Positions 1-8,256 of a DNA stretch of 64,000 nt are shown piece after piece. The notes under the pieces were generated by a model. That model did no database searches. It saw only the letters and a program-made list of their open reading frames with translations, and was not told where the DNA came from. Source of the stretch: Elusimicrobiaceae bacterium (GTDB lineage: Bacteria; Elusimicrobiota; Elusimicrobia; Elusimicrobiales; Elusimicrobiaceae); the NCBI GenBank assembly GCA_017961585.1, contig JAGCWX010000020.1:1-64000 (forward strand), written 5' to 3'. The stretch's first letter is position 1, and the number at the start of each line of letters is the position of its first letter. The translations under genes were made by a program, and so were the position numbers.

Positions 1-354
1 GGCTTGTGTTGGCGCGTGCCCTGCCACTTGCCCTGTTTTGCTGCCTATCGTTTGAAAATGAGTTACCTGCGGTGCCACGCGTGCGGTGGTGTGGGTTGCC
101 GCGGAAACAGCCGCCTGCCTGGACGCATTACGCCCGGCTTGTACGGCGCGGCTTGCCGTGTTGCCGGCCACGCGGCGGGTGCGGCGCACTTCCCCCAATG
201 TGGTCTTACGTTCAACCCCTGCTTTTTGCTGAACTTTGGCTTTACCTGCGTTGATTTTTTTGGGCTTTGGGGTAACAGCATAGGCCGGCATCAATCCGGA
301 AAAAATCAATACACTGCTTAATACAACGCACAAAATTTGTTTAAGTTTAGACAT
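1..354 (-). CDS. Exported basic protein, C-terminus cut by window edge
   Basis: The reading frame is open from the ATG at 354 to the window edge (118 codons seen). The start is supported by an AGGAGA ribosome-binding site just upstream. The N-terminus is a clear signal peptide: Lys-containing start, a hydrophobic stretch LCVVLSSVLIFSGLM, and a likely cleavage after PAYA. The visible mature part is rich in Arg, Ala, Gln and Thr with no Cys and no recognisable domain, so it may be a disordered or surface-associated segment. It is transcribed away from pnp from the two-box promoter at 371-436. Function unknown; the rest of the protein lies outside the window. Confidence 0.75.
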   Translation of the reverse strand, partial: MSKLKQILCVVLSSVLIFSGLMPAYAVTPKPKKINAGKAKVQQKAGVERKTTLGEVRRTRRVAGNTASRAVQAGRNASRQAAVSAATHTTARVAPQVTHFQTIGSKTGQVAGHAPTQA

Positions 355-370
355 AGTTTCTCCTATCTAT

Positions 371-436
371 ATCCTAAACAACATCCGTGCGTTTTTCCAG
401 GGCCAAAAGGCCTATTGCAAATTAGGTCTTTGTACC
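371..436 (-). promoter_or_regulatory. Two-box promoter element A
   Basis: Read on the minus strand: distal box GGTACAAAGACC (425-436), 12 bp, proximal box GGCCTTTTGGCC (401-412), 24 bp beginning CTGG, then -10 hexamer TAGGAT (371-376). No -35 consensus is present. It drives the exported-protein gene starting at 354. It follows the full 12-12-12-24-6 spacing also seen at elements G, H, I and J. Confidence 0.8.
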
Positions 437-439
437 CAT

Positions 440-470
440 AAAAAAAAGCCCCGCTATAAGCGGGGCCTTT
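440..470 (-). terminator. Intrinsic terminator of rpsO-pnp
   Basis: Inverted repeat GCCCCGC / GCGGGGC around a short AT loop, followed on the minus strand by a run of eight T. It lies 19 bp past the pnp stop codon. Confidence 0.9.
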
Positions 471-488
471 GTCTAGAGATTAACTTCT

Positions 489-2606
489 TTATTTGAGTAG
501 GGCCTTGCGGGAAAGCCGTACTTTACCGTTATTATCAATTTCGACGCACTTCACTTCAACAATTTCGCCAAGTTTCAGTACGTCTTCTACCTTGTTAATA
601 CGGTGTTTAGCAATTTCAGAGATGTGCAATAATCCATCTTTGCCGGGCAAGATTTCTACAAACGCACCAAAGGGTTGAATGGAAACCACTTTACCTTTGT
701 AAATTTTATTTACTTCCGGTTCGGCAGTTAACATTTCAATTTCAGCTTTGGCTTGGGTCAATTTTTCGGCATTGGCAGCGGCAATCGTTACCACACCGTT
801 TTCTTCAATGTCAATCTTGGTGCCGGTAGTTTCGGTAATACGTTTGATGTTTTTACCGCCGGGCCCAATGACAGCCCCAATCTTGTCCACAGAGATTTGC
901 ATTTTGTAAATTACAGGTGCATACGGAGACACTTCTTTGCGAGGTTCGGCAATCGTTTTCTCCATATGGTCCATAATGAACATGCGGCCTTCAGTGGCTT
1001 GTTTGATGGCTTGGCGCAAAACGTCCAACGGCATACCCGTTTTAAGTTTTACGTCCATTTGGAAGGCCGTAATCCCTTTGCGGGAACCGGTCAATTTAAA
1101 GTCCATATCGCCCAGGTGGTCTTCCAAGCCCATAATGTCGGAAAGTACTACAAATTTTCCTTCCCCACTAATGGCACCCATGGCAATACCCGAGCAGGGC
1201 GACTTCATCGGCACGCCTGCATCAAACAGGGCTAACGAACCGCCACACACAGAGGCCATGGAAGAAGAACCGTTGGATTCCGTAATGTCCGATACTACAC
1301 GAATGGTATACGGAAATTCTTCTTCAGACGGGATTAACGGCAGTAACGCACGGCGGGCAAGTTCCCCGTGGCCGATTTCGCGGCGGCCCGGAGAGCGGTC
1401 CGGTTTGCATTCCCCCGTAGCAAAACCCGGGAAGTTATAGTGCAACATAAACCGTTCGTAGGAAGTATCTTCCAACCCTTCCACCATTTGTTGGTCATCT
1501 TTGGTACCCAAGGTAGCTACAGCCAAAGATTGGGTTTGCCCGCGGGTAAACACGGCAGAACCGTGAGCACGCGGCAAATAACCCACTAATGAGCTAAGCG
1601 GGCGGATTTCGGTCGGTTTGCGGCCGTCCACACGCACGCCTTCGTGCAAGACCAAATTGCGGGATTCTTCATACATAATGTTTTCCAACGCAATCCCGGC
1701 ATAGATGGCGGCATTGTCGCCATATTGTTCGGTAAGTTGGTCCGTAAAGGTCTTTTTGAGTTGGGCTACTTGCAAGTCGCGCGTTTGTTTATCGCTAAAA
1801 GCGTGCAAGATTTTTTTGGCTTCTTCGCGGAAAGAACCGTTGGCCAAATCTACTACTTCTTGCGGCAATTTTTCTACCACATATTCAAATTTCGGCTTAC
1901 CGGCTAACTCACGCAACCGAAGTTGCGCGGCACACATTTTGTCAATTTCCGGTTTGGCTACTTCCATCGCTTTAATGATGGATTCTTCTTCTACTTCTTT
2001 TGCGCCACCTTCTACCATCAAGATGCCCTGCGCAGAACCTGCAATGGTCAAGTCCATATCACATTCAGGCAAAGCTTGTTCTTCTTTGGTAGGGTTGACA
2101 ATATATTCCCCGTTGATGCGGCCGATGCGTACAGCAGCCACCGGTTCATTAAACGGAATAGAAGAAATAACCACAGAAGCGGACGAAGCGAGCACGGCTA
2201 AAATTTCAGCATCGTTGTTCGGATCGGCCGAAACAACCATCGCCGTTACGTTGGTTTCGCAAGCAAATCCTTCCGGGAAAATCGGGCGCATAGTGCGGTC
2301 GATAATACGGGAAGATAAGGTTTCTTTTTTGCTCGGTTTTCCTTCGCGTTTAAAAAACCCACCCGGGATTTTCCCCGCCGCGTACGTTCTTTCTTTATAG
2401 TTGACGGTCAAGGGAGTAAAATCGGAAATCCCCGGTTTTTGTTCTTTGGTGGAAACGGCCGTGGCCAAAATACGGGTATCCCCCATGCTGGCTACCACAG
2501 CCCCATCGGCCTGTTTGGCAATTAAACCGGTTTCCAGTTTAATTGTATCGCGGCCGACAGTTACTTCCACGCTTTGGATGTCAAAGTTATGGTTAAAATT
2601 AGGCAT
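489..2606 (-). CDS. pnp: Polyribonucleotide nucleotidyltransferase (PNPase)
   Basis: A 705-residue PNPase, the phosphorolytic 3'-to-5' exoribonuclease of RNA turnover. Domain order is standard: first RNase PH domain (about 1-210), helical linker, second RNase PH domain (about 315-540) with the catalytic-region motifs GDMDF and FQMDVK, a KH domain with [10 protein letters not shown] near residue 560-575, and a C-terminal S1 domain ending RLSRKALLK. Length is typical of the family. It lies 5 bp downstream of rpsO, the classic rpsO-pnp operon, and ends at a strong terminator. Nothing is missing from the catalytic core. Confidence 0.98.
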   Translation of the reverse strand: MPNFNHNFDIQSVEVTVGRDTIKLETGLIAKQADGAVVASMGDTRILATAVSTKEQKPGISDFTPLTVNYKERTYAAGKIPGGFFKREGKPSKKETLSSRIIDRTMRPIFPEGFACETNVTAMVVSADPNNDAEILAVLASSASVVISSIPFNEPVAAVRIGRINGEYIVNPTKEEQALPECDMDLTIAGSAQGILMVEGGAKEVEEESIIKAMEVAKPEIDKMCAAQLRLRELAGKPKFEYVVEKLPQEVVDLANGSFREEAKKILHAFSDKQTRDLQVAQLKKTFTDQLTEQYGDNAAIYAGIALENIMYEESRNLVLHEGVRVDGRKPTEIRPLSSLVGYLPRAHGSAVFTRGQTQSLAVATLGTKDDQQMVEGLEDTSYERFMLHYNFPGFATGECKPDRSPGRREIGHGELARRALLPLIPSEEEFPYTIRVVSDITESNGSSSMASVCGGSLALFDAGVPMKSPCSGIAMGAISGEGKFVVLSDIMGLEDHLGDMDFKLTGSRKGITAFQMDVKLKTGMPLDVLRQAIKQATEGRMFIMDHMEKTIAEPRKEVSPYAPVIYKMQISVDKIGAVIGPGGKNIKRITETTGTKIDIEENGVVTIAAANAEKLTQAKAEIEMLTAEPEVNKIYKGKVVSIQPFGAFVEILPGKDGLLHISEIAKHRINKVEDVLKLGEIVEVKCVEIDNNGKVRLSRKALLK

Positions 2607-2611
2607 GTAGT

Positions 2612-2881
2612 TTATTTCCTCAATTTAAGTTCTTTGGTTACTACTTGGTATTTTTCAAAGTCCGTGCGTTTCAAATAAGCTAACAGACGTTTGCGTTGAC
2701 CTACCAATTTGTTGAGGCCCGTTTCGCCTGCAAAGTCTTTCGGATTGGCTTTGAGGTGATTGGAAATGTATTGAATGCGTTCCGTGATAAGCGCAATTTG
2801 CACAGCGGCAGAGCCGGTATCGTTAGCGCTAGCTTGGAATTTGCTGATAATGTCTTTTCTGTCTTGATTGGATAATACCAT
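2612..2881 (-). CDS. rpsO: 30S ribosomal protein S15
   Basis: An 89-residue S15 when started at the ATG at 2881 (MVLSNQDRK...), which matches the usual family length; an in-frame start 12 bases upstream would add MYKK and is less likely. Family motifs include ITERIQYISNHLK and GQRKRLLAYLK. S15 binds 16S rRNA and nucleates the 30S platform. No good Shine-Dalgarno precedes either start, but an unusual GC-rich leader does (see 2894-2965), so translation may be controlled by that leader. It is co-transcribed with pnp. Confidence 0.97.
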   Translation of the reverse strand: MVLSNQDRKDIISKFQASANDTGSAAVQIALITERIQYISNHLKANPKDFAGETGLNKLVGQRKRLLAYLKRTDFEKYQVVTKELKLRK

Positions 2882-2893
2882 TTTTTTGTACAC

Positions 2894-3008
2894 TTAGAGC
2901 TGCAACCTGCCGACCAAGCCGCATTTATCCCAAAAACGACCGAGCCGGAGCGGAGCCCTTCTCCTTTTTAATTTTATACTTAACCTAAAGTACACCTTAT
3001 TATAGCAA
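2894..3008 (-). promoter_or_regulatory. rpsO promoter and GC-rich leader
   Basis: On the minus strand a -10-like TATAAT lies at about 2999-3004 with no clear -35. It is followed by a leader of about 110 nt holding two near-repeats, GGCTCGGTCG and GGCTTGGTCGG, about 27 bp apart. There is a possible AGGAGA early in the leader but no Shine-Dalgarno near the rpsO start. This is compatible with S15 autoregulation, which is known in other bacteria through unrelated leader structures. The regulatory role is inference. Confidence 0.4.
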
Positions 3009-3010
3009 AT

Positions 3011-3036
3011 AAAAAGCGCCCTGTGGGGCGCCTTTT
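3011..3036 (-). terminator. Intrinsic terminator of DUF805 gene
   Basis: Stem GGCGCCCC / (GG)GGCGC with a T-run on the minus strand, 18 bp after the stop of the 3054-3548 gene and immediately upstream of the rpsO promoter. Confidence 0.8.
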
Positions 3037-3053
3037 AAATGGAACAATAGAAG

Positions 3054-3548
3054 CTATTTGATTTCGTCTATGCCGTCTACTTCGGCAAACAATTTGCGCC
3101 GGACGGATTCTTGGACCTCCCCAGCATCCAATAACGGCGCCGGATTTTCCGCAGGAGCCGGACCGTATTGGTTTTTTTCCTGCCCCCCCTCTTCTTGGGC
3201 CAATACTTGCCAAAAACGAGGGTTCATAACCAAAGAAGAAATAGATTCCCCACTGGGGATTTTGATATCCAAATCATGCCATCGGCGTGCAGCTGCACAG
3301 GCAAAGGCCAATATTAAGACCAATTCAAACAATCCACACAACACCCAGCAGGCCGTATCGGAAATAGCTAACCAATCCCGCACAAACATAACGGCCAATT
3401 TATTACGCCACAAGCAAATACAAACGCCTGCTAAGGCCAGCACAAAAAACCCACGGTAGATGTCACGGTAGGTGCAACGGCTATCTCGGCCGTCGGTAGT
3501 TAAGCAATGGGTAATCCCATACATATTGTGTTTAATAAAGCTTTTCAT
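3054..3548 (-). CDS. DUF805-family membrane protein
   Basis: Started at the ATG at 3548 (164 residues); a GTG at 3572 would extend it by eight residues. Two or three hydrophobic segments (about GFFVLALAGVCICLW and VLCGLFELVLILAFAC) are followed by the ARRWHDLD motif, which matches the RRxHD signature of DUF805 inner-membrane proteins, and by YGPAPAEN, resembling the family's C-terminal NxYGPxP. The start is probably leaderless: TATATT lies exactly 6 bp before the ATG, with TTTACA as a possible -35. A second family member lies at 5361-6008. Molecular function of DUF805 proteins is unknown. Confidence 0.7.
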   Translation of the reverse strand: MKSFIKHNMYGITHCLTTDGRDSRCTYRDIYRGFFVLALAGVCICLWRNKLAVMFVRDWLAISDTACWVLCGLFELVLILAFACAAARRWHDLDIKIPSGESISSLVMNPRFWQVLAQEEGGQEKNQYGPAPAENPAPLLDAGEVQESVRRKLFAEVDGIDEIK

Positions 3549-3594
3549 AAGTAGAATATAACATTTCTTCACTGAATTTGTAAAGGATTACCGG

Positions 3595-3660
3595 TAAAAA
3601 GGGCCTATTCCTCATCTAGGCCCAAAGTCCCTTGAAAAAATCGCATATTTCCCTTATTCT
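3595..3660 (+). promoter_or_regulatory. Two-box promoter element B
   Basis: Proximal box GGCCCAAAGTCC (3619-3630), 24 bp starting CTTG, then -10 TATTCT (3655-3660). The distal box near 3593-3605 is degenerate (GGTAAAAAGGGCC, one extra base). It drives the exported protein starting at 3692. Confidence 0.7.
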
Positions 3661-3691
3661 TAAGATAGAAGAGAATTTAGGAGAGAATAAA

Positions 3692-4981
3692 ATGATGAAA
3701 CGATATAAACTTGCCGTCTTAAGTGTTTTAACCCTATTGGTACTAAATATGCCCTTGGCCGCCCAAAAACGTGCACGCGTAATTCCCCAGCCCCACGTAT
3801 TGGAAGAACAATTTGCACACGGAGGCATTGTATGGGAACAATTCGTAGCGAACAACGAGCAAGAATCCGTACGTATTAAAACCATTTCCAATCTGCTCAA
3901 TCAAATTGCAGCCACGGAAACAAATTTAGATTCTCAATTTAGCTTACAACAACAAGCCGGAACCCCCACCTATGACAATTTGCCGGAAAACGTCAAATAT
4001 ATTTACATTGGTGAACACCATGGCGTAGCAAGCATGCAGGACGAAGTCCAAACCATCTTACATAAAATCCGCCAAAAATATCCTAACAAAAAAATACTCT
4101 TGGCAACGGAATTTGTCAAATTACGCAATCCGTCCAAATCCCCTTTATTGACCAATCCTCAACCCCAGTGGAGAGAATATTTAAAACCTTCTTATGGGTT
4201 TATCAAACAAACTGCTTTTGAGCTCAGCATGGACGTACTGGCTCTTGAAGAAGATATATCAGAATTTTCCGTAGAAAAAAATCATATATTAGTTAAAGTA
4301 GGGGATCAAATTATTAAAATTAACCCCGCTCTTCCGCAGGTACAAAATCTATTGCAACCCTTTGATACAGGTACAGAAGGCAGTATAGTACGTTGTAAAA
4401 AACTCGCTACGCATGCCACCCTCCCCTTTGACAATGCTCTATACCAAAACTGTTTAGGGCAGGATCACACCTTTAATTTACAACAAGTAATTAAAATTTC
4501 CGATTGGGGAACCGATCAACGCACCAAGTATTGGCACACACTCTTGCAAAAATTTCAAGACAATTATGACTTGATCATTGTTTGGGGTGGGGCTGCCCAT
4601 ATTACCGGGGTTCCGTCAACTATTGTAGATTTGATGAATCAGCCGGCAGTTGTAATCACATTTGAACCTATAAATAACAATTTACAAGTCAATAACCAAG
4701 ACGTACTAGATCTAATGGGGCAGGCCTATCATCAAGCAGGGATGCAATTTACTTATATCAAACCTTCTGCCCAACGCCAAGAGCAAGAGGCACAAGCTTG
4801 GGCCAGCTTACCTGCCGTGGACGAAACGGCCCCACACTTTCGACTTAAAACACGCAAGGCCCAAATGGGGGTGGTAGACCCTGCAGTAGAAGGATTACAG
4901 CAACGTTTAAACCAAGTAGCAGGGCTAGATTCCCATGCCCAATCTCCCATTCAACAACACTACATTATCTACTTACCCTAA
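3692..4981 (+). CDS. Exported TIKI/ChaN-superfamily-like protein
   Basis: The start at 3692 is chosen for its TTTAGGAGAG ribosome-binding site and because it gives a signal peptide (RYKLAVLSVLTLLVLNM, cleavage near PLAAQ). Mature residues 104-110 read YIGEHHG, followed 30 residues on by ATEFV. A late WGGAAHITGVP lies near residue 300. GExH near the start, an acidic partner and a late His/Gly motif are the pattern of the TIKI superfamily (ChaN, EreA, TraB/GumN), whose characterised members bind haem or act as metal-dependent hydrolases. The family assignment rests on motifs only. It has its own terminator and is monocistronic. Confidence 0.6.
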   Translation: MMKRYKLAVLSVLTLLVLNMPLAAQKRARVIPQPHVLEEQFAHGGIVWEQFVANNEQESVRIKTISNLLNQIAATETNLDSQFSLQQQAGTPTYDNLPENVKYIYIGEHHGVASMQDEVQTILHKIRQKYPNKKILLATEFVKLRNPSKSPLLTNPQPQWREYLKPSYGFIKQTAFELSMDVLALEEDISEFSVEKNHILVKVGDQIIKINPALPQVQNLLQPFDTGTEGSIVRCKKLATHATLPFDNALYQNCLGQDHTFNLQQVIKISDWGTDQRTKYWHTLLQKFQDNYDLIIVWGGAAHITGVPSTIVDLMNQPAVVITFEPINNNLQVNNQDVLDLMGQAYHQAGMQFTYIKPSAQRQEQEAQAWASLPAVDETAPHFRLKTRKAQMGVVDPAVEGLQQRLNQVAGLDSHAQSPIQQHYIIYLP

Positions 4982-5000
4982 AGACGATTCACTCAAACAG

Positions 5001-5036
5001 AACTCCCCGGGATTCCAACCCACGGGGAGTTTTTTA
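5001..5036 (+). terminator. Intrinsic terminator after the TIKI-like gene
   Basis: Stem ACTCCCCG / CGGGGAGT followed by six T, 20 bp past the stop at 4981. Confidence 0.9.
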
Positions 5037-5041
5037 CTATA

Positions 5042-5080
5042 TAAAAAGGGGCGCCCGCCGGTTGGAGGGGTGGCGGGCGC
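5042..5080 (-). terminator. Intrinsic terminator of the 38-residue mini-gene
   Basis: Nine-bp perfect stem GCGCCCGCC / GGCGGGCGC, followed on the minus strand by CCCC and a T-run. It closes a transcript of about 220 nt that begins near 5267. Confidence 0.85.
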
Positions 5081-5114
5081 TTGGGACTCTTTCTTGTAGG
5101 AGGTTTGAGTTCAC

Positions 5115-5231
5115 TTATAAAAGGAATAAATCTGTGTCCTCTAGCAGATCTTTAATCCAGGCAAATTCGCGTTCGAGGCGGATTTGCTTTGTTTTTTGAA
5201 TTATCTTATTTTCATGGTCTTTACCGGGCAT
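5115..5231 (-). CDS. Small 38-residue protein
   Basis: A 38-codon frame beginning MPGKDHENKIIQKTKQ and ending DLLEDTDLFLL. Support comes from a very strong ribosome-binding site (AAAGGAGGT, 8 bp before the ATG), a dedicated two-box promoter (5273-5361) and a strong terminator directly after it. The peptide is charged and probably helical (basic first half, acidic end), with no signal peptide, so it is the only cytoplasmic-looking product of that promoter class in the window. No family recognised. It could equally be a small RNA with an incidental frame, but the ideal ribosome-binding site argues for translation. Confidence 0.65.
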   Translation of the reverse strand: MPGKDHENKIIQKTKQIRLEREFAWIKDLLEDTDLFLL

Positions 5232-5272
5232 ACGGTCCACCTCCTTTCTTAATGTTACCTGCTTACACTTAT

Positions 5273-5361
5273 ATACTAGTGGTTTTTAGGCAAAAAAAAC
5301 AGGGTCATAAGACCCAGTTTTTCGCAGAAATATGACCTAGTACAAATTAGGACTTTAGACC
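5273..5361 (-). promoter_or_regulatory. Three-box promoter element C
   Basis: Minus strand: GGTCTAAAGTCC (5350-5361), 12 bp, half-conserved GGTCATATTTCT (5326-5337), 11 bp, proximal GGTCTTATGACC (5303-5314), 24 bp starting CTGT, and -10 TAGTAT (5273-5278). The distal box overlaps the stop codon of the upstream DUF805 gene. It drives the 38-residue mini-gene. Confidence 0.75.
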
Positions 5362-6008
5362 TACTTTTGTGTATTTTTCCAATCCATCTTATCCCATATC
5401 AAAGGGGGCTGAAATTCGTCGGCACGCCCGGAGAGTAAATAATTATTTTCAGCCGGAGCGGAACCATACAAATTGGCAAAAGGGCTACCTTTGTTGCTGC
5501 ACAAAATAGACCACGTATGTGTCTTTTCTCCGTTTAGATCAAAACGTTTATTTAAGTATTTTAAAAGGTGGGCTCCCAACAGGTAGGATTGCATAGATTC
5601 CAAAGCCCCAAATCCGAAATCATGCCCGCGCCGGATAATAACGCAATATAAAGCGGCACTGGCGCAAAGCAGTAATCCTCCCCCCAAAAACAAGGGGACG
5701 TACACCCAACGGCTATGACTCAACATAGCCGTGGCCAAGATAATAGCCAGCACCGTAGAACAGCGCAATACTTGCAACGGATAGTAAACGGATAAAAATT
5801 CTTCCCGGCCGATACGGCCACGATATTCCGTAGGATTCCGAAGCACCTCAAAGATAGCCCGGCGCGCATCCGCACTGCTTATAAACCCACAAACAACTAG
5901 CACCAACGCCAGGATCCATATCGTCCATATCAACCAACCGGCAGAGTCTTGTTGCGGGGTTTGCATACACTGAGTAGTTTGTTGACATATTTCTACAAAT
6001 TTATTCAT
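5361..6008 (-). CDS. DUF805-family membrane protein
   Basis: A 215-residue protein with an N-terminal hydrophobic helix (LIWTIWILALVLVVCGF), then the DUF805 landmark YRGRIGREEF (about 81-90), two further membrane helices, and IIRRGHDFGFGA, matching the RRxHDxG signature. A YGSAPAEN motif lies near residue 180, like YGPAPAEN in the 3054-3548 paralogue. The start appears leaderless: TACAAT sits 6 bp before the ATG with no ribosome-binding site. It is divergent from hydE with only 37 bp between starts. Function of the family is unknown. Confidence 0.75.
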   Translation of the reverse strand: MNKFVEICQQTTQCMQTPQQDSAGWLIWTIWILALVLVVCGFISSADARRAIFEVLRNPTEYRGRIGREEFLSVYYPLQVLRCSTVLAIILATAMLSHSRWVYVPLFLGGGLLLCASAALYCVIIRRGHDFGFGALESMQSYLLGAHLLKYLNKRFDLNGEKTHTWSILCSNKGSPFANLYGSAPAENNYLLSGRADEFQPPLIWDKMDWKNTQK

Positions 6009-6045
6009 ATTTTCATTGTATCAAAATTTGCTACACTACTAATAT

Positions 6046-7083
6046 ATGAAAGACCTGCTTGAAAAAGCCACCCGCGCACACACTCTTACTCGCACAGAAA
6101 TAGTTTCCTTGTTAGCGTGTTCAGAATCGCAACTCTTGTTCCAAGCGGCCGACTTTGTGCGCAAAAACTATGTAGGAGACGGAGTTTACCTGCGTGGGCT
6201 GATTGAATTTTCAAACTACTGCAAAAATGATTGTTTTTACTGCGGGTTACGGCGTTCCAATACCCAGGCGCAGCGTTATCGTTTAACGCCGCAGCAAATT
6301 ATCGCTACGGCTCAGCAAGCTGCGCAGTATGGTTATAAAACGGTCGTTTTACAAAGTGGGGAGGACCCACAATTTGACACCGATAAAATGTGTCATATTA
6401 TCCGTGAAATTAAAAAGTACGATTTAGCCCTCACCCTAAGCATTGGCGAAAAGACACGCGAGGAATATGCCGCTTACAAACAGGCCGGTGCGGACCGCTA
6501 TCTGCTTCGTATTGAAACCACGGATAAGGCCCTGTATGAAAAATTAGACCCCGCTATGAGCTGGGACAATCGTGTGCGTTGTTTGAACGATTTAAAAGAG
6601 CTGGGATACGAGGTGGGCTCGGGCTCGTTAGTGGGTTTACCGGGTCAAACTTTAGAAAGTTTAGCCGACGATTTATTATTTTTTAAAAAGCTGCCTGTAG
6701 ACATGGCAGGCATCGGGCCGTTTATCCCCCACCCGCACACGCCACTGGCTAATGAAAAAACAGCAGGTCATTTTGAATTATCGCTCAAAATGATGTCCCT
6801 CATGCGCTTGTTGTTACCGGATATCAACATCCCCGCTACCACCGCCATGGAAACCCTGCACCCGCAAGGCCGGCTTTTGGCCCTTCAGTGCGGGGCCAAC
6901 GTCGTAATGCCCAACGTAACTCAGGGTGAATTCCGCAAAAAGTACGAACTGTATCCCGGTAAAATTTGCACAGGGGAATCGCCCGAGCAATGCCGGGGAT
7001 GTATTCAAGCCAAAATTGAATCCATCGGACGATTTGTAGCTCCCGGAAAAGGATTCCACGGCGATTTTCTAAAAAACAAATAA
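6046..7083 (+). CDS. hydE: [FeFe]-hydrogenase maturase HydE (radical SAM)
   Basis: A 345-residue radical SAM enzyme. The cluster motif CKNDCFYC lies at residues 59-66 inside LIEFSNYCKNDCFYCGLR, a hallmark of HydE. Further HydE-like features are LQSGEDP, LSIGEK and the C-terminal CxGC (CRGC). HydE helps build the dithiomethylamine-bearing H-cluster together with HydF and HydG, neither of which is in this window, so a hydrogenase elsewhere in the genome is inferred. A -10-like TACACT lies 8 bp before the ATG, so the message is nearly leaderless. The related radical SAM enzymes BioB and PylB are less likely. Confidence 0.88.
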   Translation: MKDLLEKATRAHTLTRTEIVSLLACSESQLLFQAADFVRKNYVGDGVYLRGLIEFSNYCKNDCFYCGLRRSNTQAQRYRLTPQQIIATAQQAAQYGYKTVVLQSGEDPQFDTDKMCHIIREIKKYDLALTLSIGEKTREEYAAYKQAGADRYLLRIETTDKALYEKLDPAMSWDNRVRCLNDLKELGYEVGSGSLVGLPGQTLESLADDLLFFKKLPVDMAGIGPFIPHPHTPLANEKTAGHFELSLKMMSLMRLLLPDINIPATTAMETLHPQGRLLALQCGANVVMPNVTQGEFRKKYELYPGKICTGESPEQCRGCIQAKIESIGRFVAPGKGFHGDFLKNK

Positions 7084-8256
7084 TTATTCCTCTGACGGAA
7101 AAATTTCTTGCGGATCATATACCGGCAAGTTATAAATAGCATTCACCTTTTCTTGTTCTTCGTCGGAAATATCTCTTTTCCTTTTCGTGTTATATAAACG
7201 GCGGGCTAACTGGACTTCTTCCAACTCTGCAGCACTTAAATATCTTTTAGAAGCGATGATTCCCTTATGGTAGATAGTTCCTCGGGGGCGTCTATCGTGA
7301 TGGTCTGCGATCCACTGATATAGGTTCTCCCAAAAATCTGATACATCCATTTTTGGACGTTGCAGCATTTTTTCAATCATTTGCACTACTTCATTGTAAT
7401 AACGAGGATCTGCTTGGGCAGTTTTAACAATTCTATAAGCAACACGTGCTAAGCGGACCTCTTTACGCTCGTTCTGAGAAAGGTTGCTTGAAGGGGTATA
7501 TTTGTATTGGCGCGTAATCACATTCCGGGGCGGACGTCCGTATTCTTGCAAAAATTGCGTTAACTCCTGCAATATTTGCCGTTGTTCTTTTTGAATCGCA
7601 TCGGCACGCGTTTCCATGCGAACGTGGGCAACAAATCGTTCCAGCTCAACAAGCTTAGCATCTTGAATGGACGCCTTGCGATTGCGGGCCAAGGTGGATA
7701 CCATCTGAGAACCCAATTTTGTTTCCTCATATTGTTTCTCCGTCATATCCGCCACTTTCAAACGGATTTTGTCTTTATTGATAGACTCTCGCGGAACTTT
7801 GCTATAAGTCTGCACATACTGTGTAACTCGCTCCCCTAACTCTTGGTGTTGAATCCGAAGCGGTTTCTCTCGTATACGGCCATAATGTGGAACCGGGTAC
7901 GATTCAAACAATTTTTTCATTTCTTCAAACTCAGGGGTTCCCTCATACTTTTCCGGATTATAAAGCATGTAATAAACCGAACGTCCCAGCACAATTTCTT
8001 CCCGTTGTTTGGGGGTCATCTGCTCATAAGAGAGTACTCTCTTTGGCGGTTTTGTGATAGTGGAGCGGGGCCTACGGCCATGATGTTTGATAAACCGGCG
8101 CAATTTGGGCAAAGCAGCGGCAGGGCTTTTTATAAACGAAATCTTCTTCGCTTGCCTTGCTGCTTTTACAATGGGCCCCGTTTGTCCCCATCCATTGCAA
8201 AAGGAGAAACTAATCACACCTAAACAAATAATCCATTTTAAACCTTTCATACTCAT
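7084..8256 (-). CDS. Exported protein with four tandem GRRPR-type repeats
   Basis: A signal peptide (GLKWIICLGVISFSFCNGWGQ) precedes a basic helical protein of 390 residues. Four repeat units can be aligned by eye at about 52-120, 143-205, 233-300 and 313-380. Each starts with an aromatic/hydrophobic segment and a (G)RRPR-like motif (HGRRPR, YSKVPR, YGRPPR, DRRPR) and continues with an ExxEExxLxR helix. The second unit is the most diverged. A resemblance to helicase-associated repeats is superficial. The start is either ATG 8256 or ATG 8250; the second lies 6 bp after a TAAAAT. It is driven by promoter element D. Function unknown. Confidence 0.7.
   Translation of the reverse strand: MSMKGLKWIICLGVISFSFCNGWGQTGPIVKAARQAKKISFIKSPAAALPKLRRFIKHHGRRPRSTITKPPKRVLSYEQMTPKQREEIVLGRSVYYMLYNPEKYEGTPEFEEMKKLFESYPVPHYGRIREKPLRIQHQELGERVTQYVQTYSKVPRESINKDKIRLKVADMTEKQYEETKLGSQMVSTLARNRKASIQDAKLVELERFVAHVRMETRADAIQKEQRQILQELTQFLQEYGRPPRNVITRQYKYTPSSNLSQNERKEVRLARVAYRIVKTAQADPRYYNEVVQMIEKMLQRPKMDVSDFWENLYQWIADHHDRRPRGTIYHKGIIASKRYLSAAELEEVQLARRLYNTKRKRDISDEEQEKVNAIYNLPVYDPQEIFPSEE

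Noticed and set aside
371-436. CRISPR-type repeat or miniature transposon as explanation for the repeated 12-bp boxes
   Set aside because: The boxes occur as pairs with fixed promoter spacing, only one pair or trio per site, with unrelated sequence between, no target duplications and no cas or transposase genes.
753-1440. Long plus-strand frames over pnp and similar antisense frames over other genes
   Set aside because: They are shadows of the highly conserved genes on the opposite strand and have no ribosome-binding sites or family features.
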